Source: Helicovermis profundi | GTDB lineage: Bacteria > Bacillota > Clostridia > Peptostreptococcales > Acidaminobacteraceae | Reading direction: 5' to 3' | Assembly: GCF_033097505.1 (NCBI RefSeq) | Contig: NZ_AP028654.1 | Span: 2,800,001 to 2,864,000, forward strand | DNA: 64,000 nt | Shown here: one piece after another, positions 52,237 through 61,880 of the stretch | Layout: each line of letters starts with the position of its first letter | Position numbering within the stretch: the first letter of the stretch is position 1 | The notes under the pieces: generated by a model | What the model saw: the letters and a program-made list of their open reading frames with translations, nothing else | What the model was told of the DNA's origin: nothing | The model's database searches: none | Translations under genes and position numbers: made by a program

Positions 52237-53421
52237 TTATAAATTAGCTTCTTTTCTAAGAAGTTCAGCTTTATCTGTTTTCTCCCAAGGTAAATCTAAA
52301 TCATCTCGTCCAAAATGTCCATATGCCGCAGTTTGTTTATAAATTGGTCTTCTTAAATCAAGATCGCGTATTATTGCAGCAGGTCTTAAGTCAAAATGTT
52401 TTCTAACCAACTCTTCAATTTTTTCTTCATCTATTTTGGCAGTTCCAAAAGTTTCAACAAGTAAAGAAACTGGATGAGCAACACCAATTGCGTATGCAAG
52501 TTCTATTTCACATTTATCTGCAAGTCCAGCAGCCACAATATTCTTTGCAACATATCTTGCTGCATATGCTGCTGATCTATCTACTTTTGTAGGATCTTTT
52601 CCTGAAAAAGCTCCCCCACCATGTCTAGAATATCCACCATAAGTGTCAACTATAATTTTACGGCCAGTAAGTCCAGCGTCACCATGAGGTCCTCCAATAA
52701 CAAATCTTCCTGTTGGATTAATAAAATATTTAGTATTTTCATCGAGTAAATTCGCATCTACTACAGGAAGAACAACTAATCTCTTTAAATCCTCTTCAAT
52801 TTGTTCTCTAGTAACATCAGGATCGTGCTGAGTTGATATTACTATAGTATCTACTCTAACTGGTTTATCATCAATATATTCAACCGTAACTTGTGTTTTT
52901 CCATCTGGTCTTAAATATTTAAGCCTTCCTTCTTTTCTTACATCAGAAAGTTTTTTAGCAAGTTTATGCGATAATGCTATTGGAAGAGGCATTAATTCTT
53001 TAGTTTCATTACATGCAAATCCAAACATTAATCCTTGGTCTCCTGCTCCTATAGCTTCAATGTCATCCATTTGTCCTTCTTTACTTTCAAGTGCTTCATT
53101 TACACCCATAGCAATATCTGTTGATTGTTCGTCAAGTGCAACAAGTACTGCGCAAGTTGCAGCATCAAAACCATATTTCGCTCTGTTATAGCCAATTTCA
53201 TCAACTGTTTTTCTAACAACTTTTTGAATATTTATATAACACGACGTACTAATTTCGCCAGAAACTAAAACTAATCCTGTAGTAACTGACGTTTCGCATG
53301 CAACTCTAGCAGATGGATCTTCTGTATAAATAGCATCTAGTATTGAATCTGATATCTGATCGCACATTTTATCTGGGTGGCCTTCTGTAACCGACTCAGA
53401 TGTAAATAGTCTTTTTCTCAT
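52237..53421 (-). CDS. metK: S-adenosylmethionine synthetase
   Basis: Makes SAM from methionine and ATP. 394 residues with '[23 protein letters not shown]', '[16 protein letters not shown]', '[21 protein letters not shown]' and '[23 protein letters not shown]'. The ATG at 53421 is preceded by GGAGGAGG; a GTG five codons earlier sits on that site. Controlled by the SAM-I riboswitch in its leader. It supplies the SAM-dependent enzymes in the window, including the glycan-locus methyltransferase. Confidence 0.97.
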   Translation of the reverse strand: MRKRLFTSESVTEGHPDKMCDQISDSILDAIYTEDPSARVACETSVTTGLVLVSGEISTSCYINIQKVVRKTVDEIGYNRAKYGFDAATCAVLVALDEQSTDIAMGVNEALESKEGQMDDIEAIGAGDQGLMFGFACNETKELMPLPIALSHKLAKKLSDVRKEGRLKYLRPDGKTQVTVEYIDDKPVRVDTIVISTQHDPDVTREQIEEDLKRLVVLPVVDANLLDENTKYFINPTGRFVIGGPHGDAGLTGRKIIVDTYGGYSRHGGGAFSGKDPTKVDRSAAYAARYVAKNIVAAGLADKCEIELAYAIGVAHPVSLLVETFGTAKIDEEKIEELVRKHFDLRPAAIIRDLDLRRPIYKQTAAYGHFGRDDLDLPWEKTDKAELLRKEANL

Positions 53422-53525
53422 TTCTTCCTCCTCCACTTTAAAAACAAATATATATTATCATTTGAATACCCATATTTAATAATTTTAAATATAAATTTCA
53501 CCCTTTTTTAAACCATTTTGACTCA

Positions 53526-53676
53526 AAAAACATTTAAACCCTTCTTCAAAGACAAAGAGGGGTTAATTACTACTTTCCTCATCTCTCAGATTTCTCTGTA
53601 GGATTTAGCACCGGCTTTATAAAAGTGGTTGCTGGACTTCATCGGGCCTATTCCCTCCGTCACTCTAAATAAGGTA
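53526..53676 (-). ncRNA. SAM-I (S-box) riboswitch before metK
   Basis: Minus strand shows the S-box core in order: AGAGTGACGGAGGGA, GGCCCGATGAAGTC, CAGCAACC, GGTGCTAAATCC and GAGAGATGAGG (aptamer about 53572-53676). It is followed by a terminator, a ten-pair stem with one mismatch (about 53548-53565) and a U-tract ending near 53526. High SAM should end transcription before metK, about 100 bases downstream. Confidence 0.95.
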
Positions 53677-53696
53677 TATTCAATTCTAGCATAGTC

Positions 53697-53725
53697 AATA
53701 TATCACAAAACATAAACTAGTGCAA
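53697..53725 (-). promoter_or_regulatory. Promoter of the metK riboswitch transcript
   Basis: Minus strand TG-A-TATATT extended -10 (TATATT at 53697-53702) with TTGCAC 17 bases upstream (53720-53725). Transcription would start about 15 bases before the aptamer. Confidence 0.65.
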
Positions 53726-53787
53726 GAAAATTTTATCGACTTTTTAAAATACTTTATCTAGAAAAAAGTTTCTTTACTGCAACAAAA

Positions 53788-53928
53788 CATAAATGAATTT
53801 CTAAGATTCAGAGGGAGTTTTTACTCCCACTGAATCTTAGAAAACATAATCCAAGGCCTTTTTAGAGTTCTTTATCTCCCACTTTTTTAAGAAGTGGGGG
53901 TATTAGAACTCTTAGGCATCGGATAAAT
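53788..53928. repeat. 141-bp two-hairpin repeat, copy B
   Basis: Reverse-complement copy of 43522-43662 with about 96% identity. It begins three bases after the stop of the LytR-type gene and may serve as its terminator. The rest of the 509-bp gap between metK and that gene is the SAM-I riboswitch and its promoter. Confidence 0.9.
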
Positions 53929-53931
53929 TAT

Positions 53932-54678
53932 TTATATTCCAACAAATTCTTTGAATTTTTTTATTTGACTTCTTGATACTGGTACCTTTTCATCTAGATA
54001 TTTTACTTTAACCATATAAGTATTATTAAACCACGGTTCAATAGTTTCTATATAATCAATATTTAATATATAACTCCTATGTGTTCTAAAAAAATCTGTA
54101 TTTGTAAGCTTTGATTCTAATTGACTTAATGTTCCACTATAATTATATTCTTTATTTCTTGTAAAAATAATGGTGTTTTTTCCTTCTACTTTAGCATAAA
54201 TAATTGAATCAATATCAAGAGGCATATATACACCGTTTTGCTCAAGACAAATTCTTGAAGATGTATTTAAGTCATTAAACAATATCTTATTATTTATAAG
54301 AGGATCAACTAAGTTAATTCTATTATGTTTAATTTTTTCAATTGTATTTTCAAGCCTTAATGCAGAAATAGGCTTGAGTAAATAATCAAGAGCGTTAACT
54401 TCAAAAGCATTTATTGCATATTCATTGTATGCTGTGACAAAAATAATAAGTGGTGGATTATCAAAACTAGATAACTTTGAAGCAACAACTATTCCACTAA
54501 TTCTTGGCATATCTATATCTAAAAAAACTACATCTATATTTTTCTCTTTAGCAATATTTAAACATTCAATACCGTTATCAGCTTCACCAATTAATTCAAA
54601 ATCATTAAAATCTCCTAACAAAAATTTAAGTTCATCTCTTGCAGGCTTCTCATCATCGACAATTAAATATTTAATCAC
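53932..54678 (-). CDS. LytTR-family response regulator
   Basis: 248 residues: N-terminal receiver domain with 'IVDDEKPARDELKFLL', phospho-acceptor Asp in 'VVFLDIDMPRISG' and the Lys in 'LLKPISALRLENTI'; C-terminal LytTR DNA-binding domain ('FFRTHRSYILNIDYIETIEPW...VPVSRSQIKKFKEFV'). GTG start with AAGGAG, four bases after the kinase gene ends. Partner of the LytS-type kinase. Targets unknown; related LytSR pairs control murein hydrolase, pyruvate or peptide-uptake genes. Confidence 0.92.
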   Translation of the reverse strand: MIKYLIVDDEKPARDELKFLLGDFNDFELIGEADNGIECLNIAKEKNIDVVFLDIDMPRISGIVVASKLSSFDNPPLIIFVTAYNEYAINAFEVNALDYLLKPISALRLENTIEKIKHNRINLVDPLINNKILFNDLNTSSRICLEQNGVYMPLDIDSIIYAKVEGKNTIIFTRNKEYNYSGTLSQLESKLTNTDFFRTHRSYILNIDYIETIEPWFNNTYMVKVKYLDEKVPVSRSQIKKFKEFVGI

Positions 54679-54682
54679 AAAA

Positions 54683-56380
54683 TCACTCCTTAGTAATTTT
54701 TTTACTTAAGTTTGGTATAATAAAACTTACACTTGTACCAATATTTTCTTTACTCTCTAAGTTTAAACCATATTGTTTCCCGTATTTCATCATTAATCTT
54801 GAATTTACATTTGAAAGTCCAATTGAATTACCTTTTTTCTCATGTAAAATACTGTTCAACTTATATTTTTTTATACCAACACCATTATCTTTAACTGTAA
54901 TTGTAGTTCCCTCAATAGAATTTCTAACAAAAATCTCTACCTCTCCGCCATTTATTTTTTCAAATATACCATGTTTAATTGCATTTTCAACTAATGGCTG
55001 TATTAGTAGTGGAGGTATCATACATTCAACATCTTCGTCAACTTCACATTTTACAGATAGTTTATCTCCAAACCTTGCTTTCTCAATTTCAACATAATTC
55101 ATAACCGTATTTATCTCTTTTCTAATATCAATATCATCATTTTTCCCAAGCATATTATTTCTAAAATATTCACCTAAATTAAGTAAAGTTTCTCTCGCTT
55201 TATCTGGATCAGTTCTTGTAAATGATACTATTGTGTTAATCGCATTAAATAAAAAATGAGGGTTAATCTGTGCTTGAAGAGAACGAAGTTCTGATTTAGC
55301 AAGTAGTTCTTCTTGTTTTGAAATTTTACTTAAAGCAAGTTGTGTTGCGAAGAGAGAAGCCAAGCCGTTTGCTAGCTCAACATCAAAAGTATTAATAGCA
55401 TTTTGTCTTTTTTTATAAAGTTTTAAAGTTCCAATCACTTCATCTTCTTCTTTTAATGGTACAATTACTGCAGATTTTAATTTTGTTTTTGTCCTTAAAC
55501 ACTCTAAGCCTTTATTAGAATTTAATACTATATACTTTCCACTTTCAATCACTTCTTTAGTAGCACTATTTTTTATAGGTTTAATTCCATTTTGATCAAT
55601 TACATTGTCTCCAATTGCAGCAATTCTGTTTTCTCTATTTGTTATAGCCACAGCTGAAATAGAAATAGAATTATAAATAAGTTCTACAGTTTTTTTTGCT
55701 GTTTTTTCATCAAGACCATTTCTTAGATACTTTAGTGTTTTTTTAGCAATTTTTAATACTGTTTGTGCTTGATGAGCTGCTATGGCTTCTTGTTCCTTAT
55801 AAATTGATTCAATAAAAGCTATAAAAAGAGCTATTCCAAGTGAATTAGAAAACATCATAGGAAAAGCAATTATCTTAACTAAATCAAAAGCTTCTACAAA
55901 TGGACGAGCTATAATTAAAACTAATATCATATGCATAAATTCACTAACTAGACCAACTGAAAACCCAAATACCCATTTATTTGATGACTTATAAAAATAC
56001 TTAGATAAGAGTCCTGCTATTATACCCTCTAAAAGTGTTGAAAGTGCACAAGGAAGTGATGTAAAACCATTAATATCTATTAAAAACCTGTGTGTACCTG
56101 CTATAAGTCCCGCTAGTAGTCCAACTATTGGTCCACCAAAAAAACCACCTACTGCCGGTCCTATTATCCTTGCATTTACAATCGCTCCATTTATATGAAT
56201 GCCAAAATAAGTACCTAAAATTCCTATCATGCCGAAAAAAATACCTGAAAGTAAAATTTCTTTTTTATTATATTTATCTTTAGTAATAAATCCTTTAAAA
56301 AACCTAAATTTAGTTATAACTGCCGTTAGAAGAATAATCATACCAAGTTTATTAAGCATTTCAAAAAATAGTGAAATCAT
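54683..56380 (-). CDS. LytS-type sensor histidine kinase
   Basis: About 565 residues: a 5TM receptor domain (about 1-190, with 'GILGTYFGIHINGAIVNARIIGPAVGGFFGGPIVGLLAGLIAG' features split over helices), a GAF-like domain (about 215-350), the phospho-acceptor His in 'LQAQINPHFLFNAINTIVSF' (about residue 370), and an ATPase domain with 'LVENAIKHGIF' and 'VKDNGVGI'. The ATG at 56380 has GAGGTGA; the GTG three codons upstream lies on that site. First gene of the pair. Confidence 0.92.
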   Translation of the reverse strand: MISLFFEMLNKLGMIILLTAVITKFRFFKGFITKDKYNKKEILLSGIFFGMIGILGTYFGIHINGAIVNARIIGPAVGGFFGGPIVGLLAGLIAGTHRFLIDINGFTSLPCALSTLLEGIIAGLLSKYFYKSSNKWVFGFSVGLVSEFMHMILVLIIARPFVEAFDLVKIIAFPMMFSNSLGIALFIAFIESIYKEQEAIAAHQAQTVLKIAKKTLKYLRNGLDEKTAKKTVELIYNSISISAVAITNRENRIAAIGDNVIDQNGIKPIKNSATKEVIESGKYIVLNSNKGLECLRTKTKLKSAVIVPLKEEDEVIGTLKLYKKRQNAINTFDVELANGLASLFATQLALSKISKQEELLAKSELRSLQAQINPHFLFNAINTIVSFTRTDPDKARETLLNLGEYFRNNMLGKNDDIDIRKEINTVMNYVEIEKARFGDKLSVKCEVDEDVECMIPPLLIQPLVENAIKHGIFEKINGGEVEIFVRNSIEGTTITVKDNGVGIKKYKLNSILHEKKGNSIGLSNVNSRLMMKYGKQYGLNLESKENIGTSVSFIIPNLSKKITKE

Positions 56381-56560
56381 ACTGTTCACCTCATCTACAT
56401 ATTTTTATACTACTATAATATCATATTTTTTCTATCACCATATTATAAGTTTTTTACTTAACGCACTAAGACTTAATACTATTGTAATAGATATGTAACT
56501 TTGATTTATAAATTATTAAGTATAATATAATTAAAAAATCAATTTACAACGGAGGCATAA

Positions 56561-59050
56561 ATGAAAAAATATATTCTAATAATAGTATTAATTTTATCAA
56601 CTCAAATAACAAGTTTTGCAGATTATTCTACTATTTACACAAGTTCTAATAAAGAAATTTTATCAAATGGTATTACATACGAAAAAAAATCTATATTTAC
56701 CGACAAAGGGTGGATAAATCTAAATATTATGTATGCTGATTTAAATGATAAAAATACCTATGCAGATGTCTTGTTTAATAGTGGGGACATAACACTTAGA
56801 AAGCCTTTATCTTCTTTATCTTTAAAAGAAAATTTAGTAAGCTCTATTAATGGCGATTTTTTTGATTCTTCTTCAAAATCTACTCTTGGAACAATTTTAA
56901 GTAATAACAAATTGATTTCTACAGGTATTCATGACGGAAAATTTGCATCTTTTAATATATCAAAAGACGGAATCCCATTTCTTGAAAACTGGAAAACTGC
57001 TGGAATAAAACTAACAAATGAAAACAGTAATACTCTTATGATAGAGTATAAAAACAAACCTTACCTTGAATATAATAGGGCTATTATTTTTGATAAAAAC
57101 TGGAGAGATTACTCTTATGGAAATACTCTGGATAAAGACATAATTGAAATTGTAATAAAAGACGATGTAATTACTGATATTAGAAAAAATCTAGAGAAAA
57201 TAAAAATTCCCGATAAGGGATACGTAATATCTGCGGTAGGTAGAAAAATTAGTGAAATAGAAAAAAACTTTTCACTAGGTGATAAAATTTCTATAAACTA
57301 TGATGATAATTTTTCAAATATAAAAACGTCTATAGGTGGCGGTGCAATTATAGTTAAAAACGGTCAACTCGAAACAAATTTATCCCTATCAATTAAAGGA
57401 AGTCATCCTAGAACTGCAATAGGAATAACAAAGGACAGAAAAAAATTAATTCTTGTACAAATTGATGGTAGAAAATCTTTTAATCCCGGTGTGAGTGAAA
57501 ATGAACTTTCAAATATTATGATTTCACTTGGTGCATATAACGCAATAAATATGGATGGCGGAGGTTCTTCAGAAATGCTTATAAAGCGTTCTCCTCTAAG
57601 CGATATATCTATTGTAAATACACCATCAGACGGAAATGAAAGAAAAATATTTACCGGACTTGGCATTTTTGATAATTCACCAAAAGAAGACATTAGTAAA
57701 CTAGTAAGCAATTTAAATGATAATTTAATCTTAAATATTCCTTCAAGTATAAAAATATGGGCAGAAGACGTAAATCACCATAGATATGAACTAGATAAAA
57801 ATGATATATCTATTACAATCAGTGGTATTAAGGCAAATATTACAAATGATAGTGTGACTCCAACAAGCGAAGGAGATGGTGTTTTAACCATTAAATATAA
57901 AGATTTAATTCTTTCCAAACAAGTTCACTCTAGCGATGATATAGTCGATTTAAAAATTAATAACAACATTCTTTTTTTAGATCCTAATGAAACTTTTAAA
58001 TTTAATATTTCTGCAATTGATTCTAGTGGACATTCTTATATACTAAATAATAAAAACTTGTTTTTTACATTAAATGGAGATATCGGAACCATTGATACTT
58101 TAGGAACCTTAAGCGCAAGCCATGAAAAAACAAAAGGTATAATTAGAATATCATTTAATAACATAGATAAATATATCCCCGTTGTAATAGGTAATGATTC
58201 AATTTTGCTTGATGATTTTGAAGATGATAAGTCCCTAATAAATTTCATTTCTTATCCAGAAAATAGTAAAGGATACTTAAAAAAAATTAAATTTAGCTAT
58301 AATAATTCTTTCGGATATGCTCTTAATTATGATTTTACTTATACAAATAAGACGAGAGCGGCTTACCTTAATTATAAAGAGCCTATTACTTTACCCGAAA
58401 ATACTAAAAAAATCGGCCTTTGGGTATTTGGAAATTATGGTAATAGCCATTGGTTAAGAGCTAAACTTTCAGATGAAACTGGAAAAATGTATAATATAAC
58501 TTTTGAAAAAAATGTGAATTGGAAGGGTTGGAAATATGTCGAAGCTTTGCTTCCCAAAAACATTGAGTCGCCTGCAAAAGTTGAAAGAATATATTTAGTA
58601 GAAGATAATTCAAGTTTAAGAGATCAAAACATAATCGTTATTGATGACTTAAGCGCTATTTTAAATCCAACCATCGATTTTGAAATTCCAAAAGATAAGA
58701 CCAATTATAAAAGTTACAAATTTAATGATGCTTCTAGCTCGCTTATTAATGAAAAAAACAATTTATTAAGCTCTATAAATGTTAATAAAAATAATGATAT
58801 ATATATCAATAAAACTATGGGAAATATTAGATATATTCATATTATTAATTCTAATGGATCAATAAGAGAAAATGGATATGGTCAGTGGCTTGATTTGATT
58901 AATTTAGAAGAAAATATAAAAGAAAAAGGGTTGATTATTGACTTTTCAGATCAATTAAAATTCAAAGATCCAAATGAAGAAATTCTTTTTTATAAAACTT
59001 TAAAAAATATTAAAAAATCTAATAATATTTCAATACTACTAATAAGATAA
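56561..59050 (+). CDS. Secreted phosphodiester glycosidase (NAGPA domain) with C-terminal modules
   Basis: 829 residues, plus strand. Signal peptide 'MKKYILIIVLILSTQITSFA'. NAGPA domain about 200-375: 'SIGGGAIIVKNGQ', 'HPRTAIGITKDRKKLILVQIDGR', 'MISLGAYNAINMDGGGSSEM'. Then Ig-like beta regions (about 385-545), a galactose-binding-like carbohydrate module (about 550-705), and a ~120-residue tail I cannot assign. Expected to act on a cell-wall or exopolysaccharide phosphodiester sugar outside the cell. ATG with GGAGG. Monocistronic, terminator at 59063. A TATAAT at 56521-56526 may be its -10. Opposite strand to all neighbours. Confidence 0.88.
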   Translation: MKKYILIIVLILSTQITSFADYSTIYTSSNKEILSNGITYEKKSIFTDKGWINLNIMYADLNDKNTYADVLFNSGDITLRKPLSSLSLKENLVSSINGDFFDSSSKSTLGTILSNNKLISTGIHDGKFASFNISKDGIPFLENWKTAGIKLTNENSNTLMIEYKNKPYLEYNRAIIFDKNWRDYSYGNTLDKDIIEIVIKDDVITDIRKNLEKIKIPDKGYVISAVGRKISEIEKNFSLGDKISINYDDNFSNIKTSIGGGAIIVKNGQLETNLSLSIKGSHPRTAIGITKDRKKLILVQIDGRKSFNPGVSENELSNIMISLGAYNAINMDGGGSSEMLIKRSPLSDISIVNTPSDGNERKIFTGLGIFDNSPKEDISKLVSNLNDNLILNIPSSIKIWAEDVNHHRYELDKNDISITISGIKANITNDSVTPTSEGDGVLTIKYKDLILSKQVHSSDDIVDLKINNNILFLDPNETFKFNISAIDSSGHSYILNNKNLFFTLNGDIGTIDTLGTLSASHEKTKGIIRISFNNIDKYIPVVIGNDSILLDDFEDDKSLINFISYPENSKGYLKKIKFSYNNSFGYALNYDFTYTNKTRAAYLNYKEPITLPENTKKIGLWVFGNYGNSHWLRAKLSDETGKMYNITFEKNVNWKGWKYVEALLPKNIESPAKVERIYLVEDNSSLRDQNIIVIDDLSAILNPTIDFEIPKDKTNYKSYKFNDASSSLINEKNNLLSSINVNKNNDIYINKTMGNIRYIHIINSNGSIRENGYGQWLDLINLEENIKEKGLIIDFSDQLKFKDPNEEILFYKTLKNIKKSNNISILLIR

Positions 59051-59062
59051 GAAGAAGAGAAA

Positions 59063-59117
59063 AGCATATTAGCTGATTCATCTAGCTCTTAGATGATCAT
59101 CTAGTATGCTTTTTTTG
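59063..59117 (+). terminator. Terminator of the glycosidase gene
   Basis: Ten-pair outer stem (59063-59072 with 59101-59110, one U-G pair), inner CATCTA / TAGATG stem, then seven T. It lies between convergent genes. Confidence 0.82.
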
Positions 59118-59119
59118 TT

Positions 59120-60043
59120 TTACATAACCAATCCCAAAATAATTGGTATTGTTATAACAGAAAACAATGTTGAAATAAAGGTTGCTTTTGAAGCTAATTT
59201 AAAATCATTGTCATATCTTGAAGCTAATATTGATGTGTTAGCAGCAGCTGGCATTGCAGTCATTAGAACTGGAATTGTTAGTAAATATCCACTAAATCCA
59301 AATAATTTTAAAACAAAAAGTACTGTAAGGGGAAGTACTATTAATCTAAAAATAGAAAGAACTATGCAGCTAATATCTGTAATAATTTCTTTATAATGAA
59401 CATCAGCTAATATAAATCCTATAAACATCATAGATAATGGTGTTGTTGTAGAACCAATTAGTTTTAGCGTTTTATAAATTGGCGTAGGTAAGTTTAGTGA
59501 AAATAAAAATAATATAAATCCAATTATAAGTGCTACAAGACCAGGATTTAATATAGATCTTTTTCCTACACCTTTATCAGAACCCCTTGTCATAAGGTAA
59601 ACACCATAGGTCCATGTTAATACATTAAACGCTAAATTATAAATTGCAGCATAAAAAACTCCAATATCACCAAGTGCAATACTTACAACAGGATAACCCA
59701 TATAGCCTACGTTAGCAAAAATCAAGATATATTCAAACACATCTTTTTTTCTTCCATTTGCTTTAGTAACTTTTGTATATATTTTAGAAAAAATAATTGC
59801 AAATAAATATACCGCATATGAAATCCCAACTATATATGCACTATTTTTAAGTATTTCTGGAGTAAATTTTTGATTCATCGATGTAATTATAAAGGCTGGA
59901 AGTGTAACGTTTATTACTAAACTACTTATTTCTTTATTGATATTATTGGTAACAACTTTTAATTTTTTTATAACAAACCCTGATATTATTAATAAAAATA
60001 GTAGCATTATTTGATTAGATATAAGCGAAAACTGTGGATTCAT
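59120..60043 (-). CDS. AEC-family transporter
   Basis: 307 residues with about ten membrane segments and the Mem_trans/auxin-efflux-carrier pattern: an N-terminal five-helix half ending 'FANVGYMGYPVVSIALG', and a C-terminal half with 'GSTTTPLSMMFIGFIL' and 'AMPAAANTSILASRY'. Bacterial members carry malate, malonate or amino acids outward or inward. Malate would fit the fermentation genes, but these are 45 kb away. ATG with GAGGT. It follows the phosphohexomutase gene after a terminator. Confidence 0.87.
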   Translation of the reverse strand: MNPQFSLISNQIMLLFLLIISGFVIKKLKVVTNNINKEISSLVINVTLPAFIITSMNQKFTPEILKNSAYIVGISYAVYLFAIIFSKIYTKVTKANGRKKDVFEYILIFANVGYMGYPVVSIALGDIGVFYAAIYNLAFNVLTWTYGVYLMTRGSDKGVGKRSILNPGLVALIIGFILFLFSLNLPTPIYKTLKLIGSTTTPLSMMFIGFILADVHYKEIITDISCIVLSIFRLIVLPLTVLFVLKLFGFSGYLLTIPVLMTAMPAAANTSILASRYDNDFKLASKATFISTLFSVITIPIILGLVM

Positions 60044-60122
60044 TTTTAAACCTCATTTTTATAAATTATTTTAATTTTAATTCATCTTAAATATTATAAC
60101 AAAATTTTATGAATATACAACG

Positions 60123-60161
60123 AAAAAAGCATTAACCACTCGAAGTAGTAAATGCTTTTTT
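60123..60161 (-). terminator. Terminator of the phosphohexomutase gene
   Basis: Imperfect stem AAAGCATT... / ...AATGCTTT with a CGAA tetraloop, T-runs on both strands, immediately after the stop at 60168. Confidence 0.8.
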
Positions 60162-60167
60162 TGTCTT

Positions 60168-61853
60168 CTAATTATTAACTCCAGCAAGTTCTAAAATAAA
60201 TGATTTAACATGGTCTAATTTTTCACTGAGTTTTTCTTTTTCTTTCTCAACAATTGAGAAATAAAATTTTATCTTTGGTTCTGTACCTGATGGACGAATA
60301 GCTAGCCATGATCCATCTTTTAAAATAAATTTAAGTACATTTGATTTTGGAAGCGTTGTATGGTCAAATTTATAATCGATAAATTCATTAACTCTAAAAC
60401 CTGCAATTAAATTTGGTTTAAGTTTTCTAAGCGTATCCATTATATTTGATATTTCCTCCATACCTTCTTTGCCTTCTAATTTAATAGAAACCAAATCTTC
60501 TTTATAAAATCCAAATTTAGTATATATATCATTTAATTTTTCAAGAAGTGATAAATTTTGAGATTTGTAGTATAAGGCCATTTCAACAATAAGAGCAGAA
60601 GCAACTACCGCATCTTTATCCCTTACATGTGTTCCTCTTAAATATCCATAACTTTCTTCATATCCAAAAATAAAAGTATGGTTATGTTTTTTTTCAAATT
60701 CAGTCATTTTTTCGCCAATAAACTTAAAGCCTGTTAAAGTACTAATATAGTCAATATTATAATAACTTGCTATAACTTTTCCAATTCCTGATGAAACAAT
60801 CGTACTTACAACTGCTCCGTTTTTAGGAATATCATTTGAACTTTCTAATATATAGTTAAGAAGAAGCGCTCCCGTTTGATTACCATTAAGTGCAATATAA
60901 TCACCATTATTAGATTTTGCTACAATACCAACTCTATCACAATCAGGATCAGTCGCTAAAAGTAAATCTGCATCGTTTTCTTTCGCATAGACTAAACTTA
61001 ATTTAAAAGCACTGTATTCTTCTGGATTAGGTGATTTAACTGTTGTAAATTCCTTATCGGGTATCATTTGTTCTTTTACTTCAATTAAATTATTAAATCC
61101 AATTTCACTTAGTATTCTTTTTACAGGTCTTCCACCAGTACCGTGAAGTGGAGAGTATGTTATCTTTAATTTATCTCCATATTTTCTTACATATTCTAAA
61201 TTTTTTAGATTCTTTTTAACTTCTTCTATAAAACTAGTATCTATAGTGTAATCAAGATATTCAAGCAATCCTTTATCAATTGCATCTTGTTCTTCCATTA
61301 TTTTTATAGTTTTAAAATCAATAATTTCATTAACCCTGTTAATTACTTTATCAGCTTCAACTGGAATTAATTGACCACCATCTTCTCCGTAAATTTTGTA
61401 TCCGTTATACTCTGGTGGATTATGACTTGCAGTAACAACTATACCTGCCTTTGCTTTAAGATATCTCACAGCATAAGATAATTCTGGAGTACTTCTAAGC
61501 TCTTTAAACAAATACGCTTTTATACCATTAGCAGCCATAACTCTAGCGGCTTCAAGTGCAAATTCGGGCGATTGATTTCTTGAATCATAAGCAATTGCTA
61601 TACTTTTTTCTTCACTATATTTATTGTTAATATAATTTGCAAATCCCTGAGTAGCTTTTCTTATGATATATTTATTAATTCTATTCGTTCCCTCACCAAT
61701 TTTTCCACGTATACCGCCTGTACCAAAATCAAGATATTTATAAAATCTATCTTCAATTTCTTTTTCATCACTAAGGTTCATAAGTTTTTCTTTAAATTCT
61801 TTATCAAAATAATCGCTATTAATCCATTCATTATACATTTTTTTATAATTCAT
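60168..61853 (-). CDS. Phospho-sugar mutase (phosphoglucomutase/phosphomannomutase)
   Basis: 561 residues of the alpha-D-phosphohexomutase superfamily. Phosphoserine loop '[15 protein letters not shown]', metal loop 'DPDCDRVG', sugar-binding '[11 protein letters not shown]' and phosphate-binding '[12 protein letters not shown]' are all present. Length matches the PgcA-type alpha-phosphoglucomutase of Firmicutes, which makes glucose 1-phosphate for glycolipid and polysaccharide synthesis. ATG with GAGGAGGA. It follows the patatin gene by 27 bases. Confidence 0.94.
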   Translation of the reverse strand: MNYKKMYNEWINSDYFDKEFKEKLMNLSDEKEIEDRFYKYLDFGTGGIRGKIGEGTNRINKYIIRKATQGFANYINNKYSEEKSIAIAYDSRNQSPEFALEAARVMAANGIKAYLFKELRSTPELSYAVRYLKAKAGIVVTASHNPPEYNGYKIYGEDGGQLIPVEADKVINRVNEIIDFKTIKIMEEQDAIDKGLLEYLDYTIDTSFIEEVKKNLKNLEYVRKYGDKLKITYSPLHGTGGRPVKRILSEIGFNNLIEVKEQMIPDKEFTTVKSPNPEEYSAFKLSLVYAKENDADLLLATDPDCDRVGIVAKSNNGDYIALNGNQTGALLLNYILESSNDIPKNGAVVSTIVSSGIGKVIASYYNIDYISTLTGFKFIGEKMTEFEKKHNHTFIFGYEESYGYLRGTHVRDKDAVVASALIVEMALYYKSQNLSLLEKLNDIYTKFGFYKEDLVSIKLEGKEGMEEISNIMDTLRKLKPNLIAGFRVNEFIDYKFDHTTLPKSNVLKFILKDGSWLAIRPSGTEPKIKFYFSIVEKEKEKLSEKLDHVKSFILELAGVNN

Positions 61854-61880
61854 ATATCCTCCTCTAAATTAAATACTATT

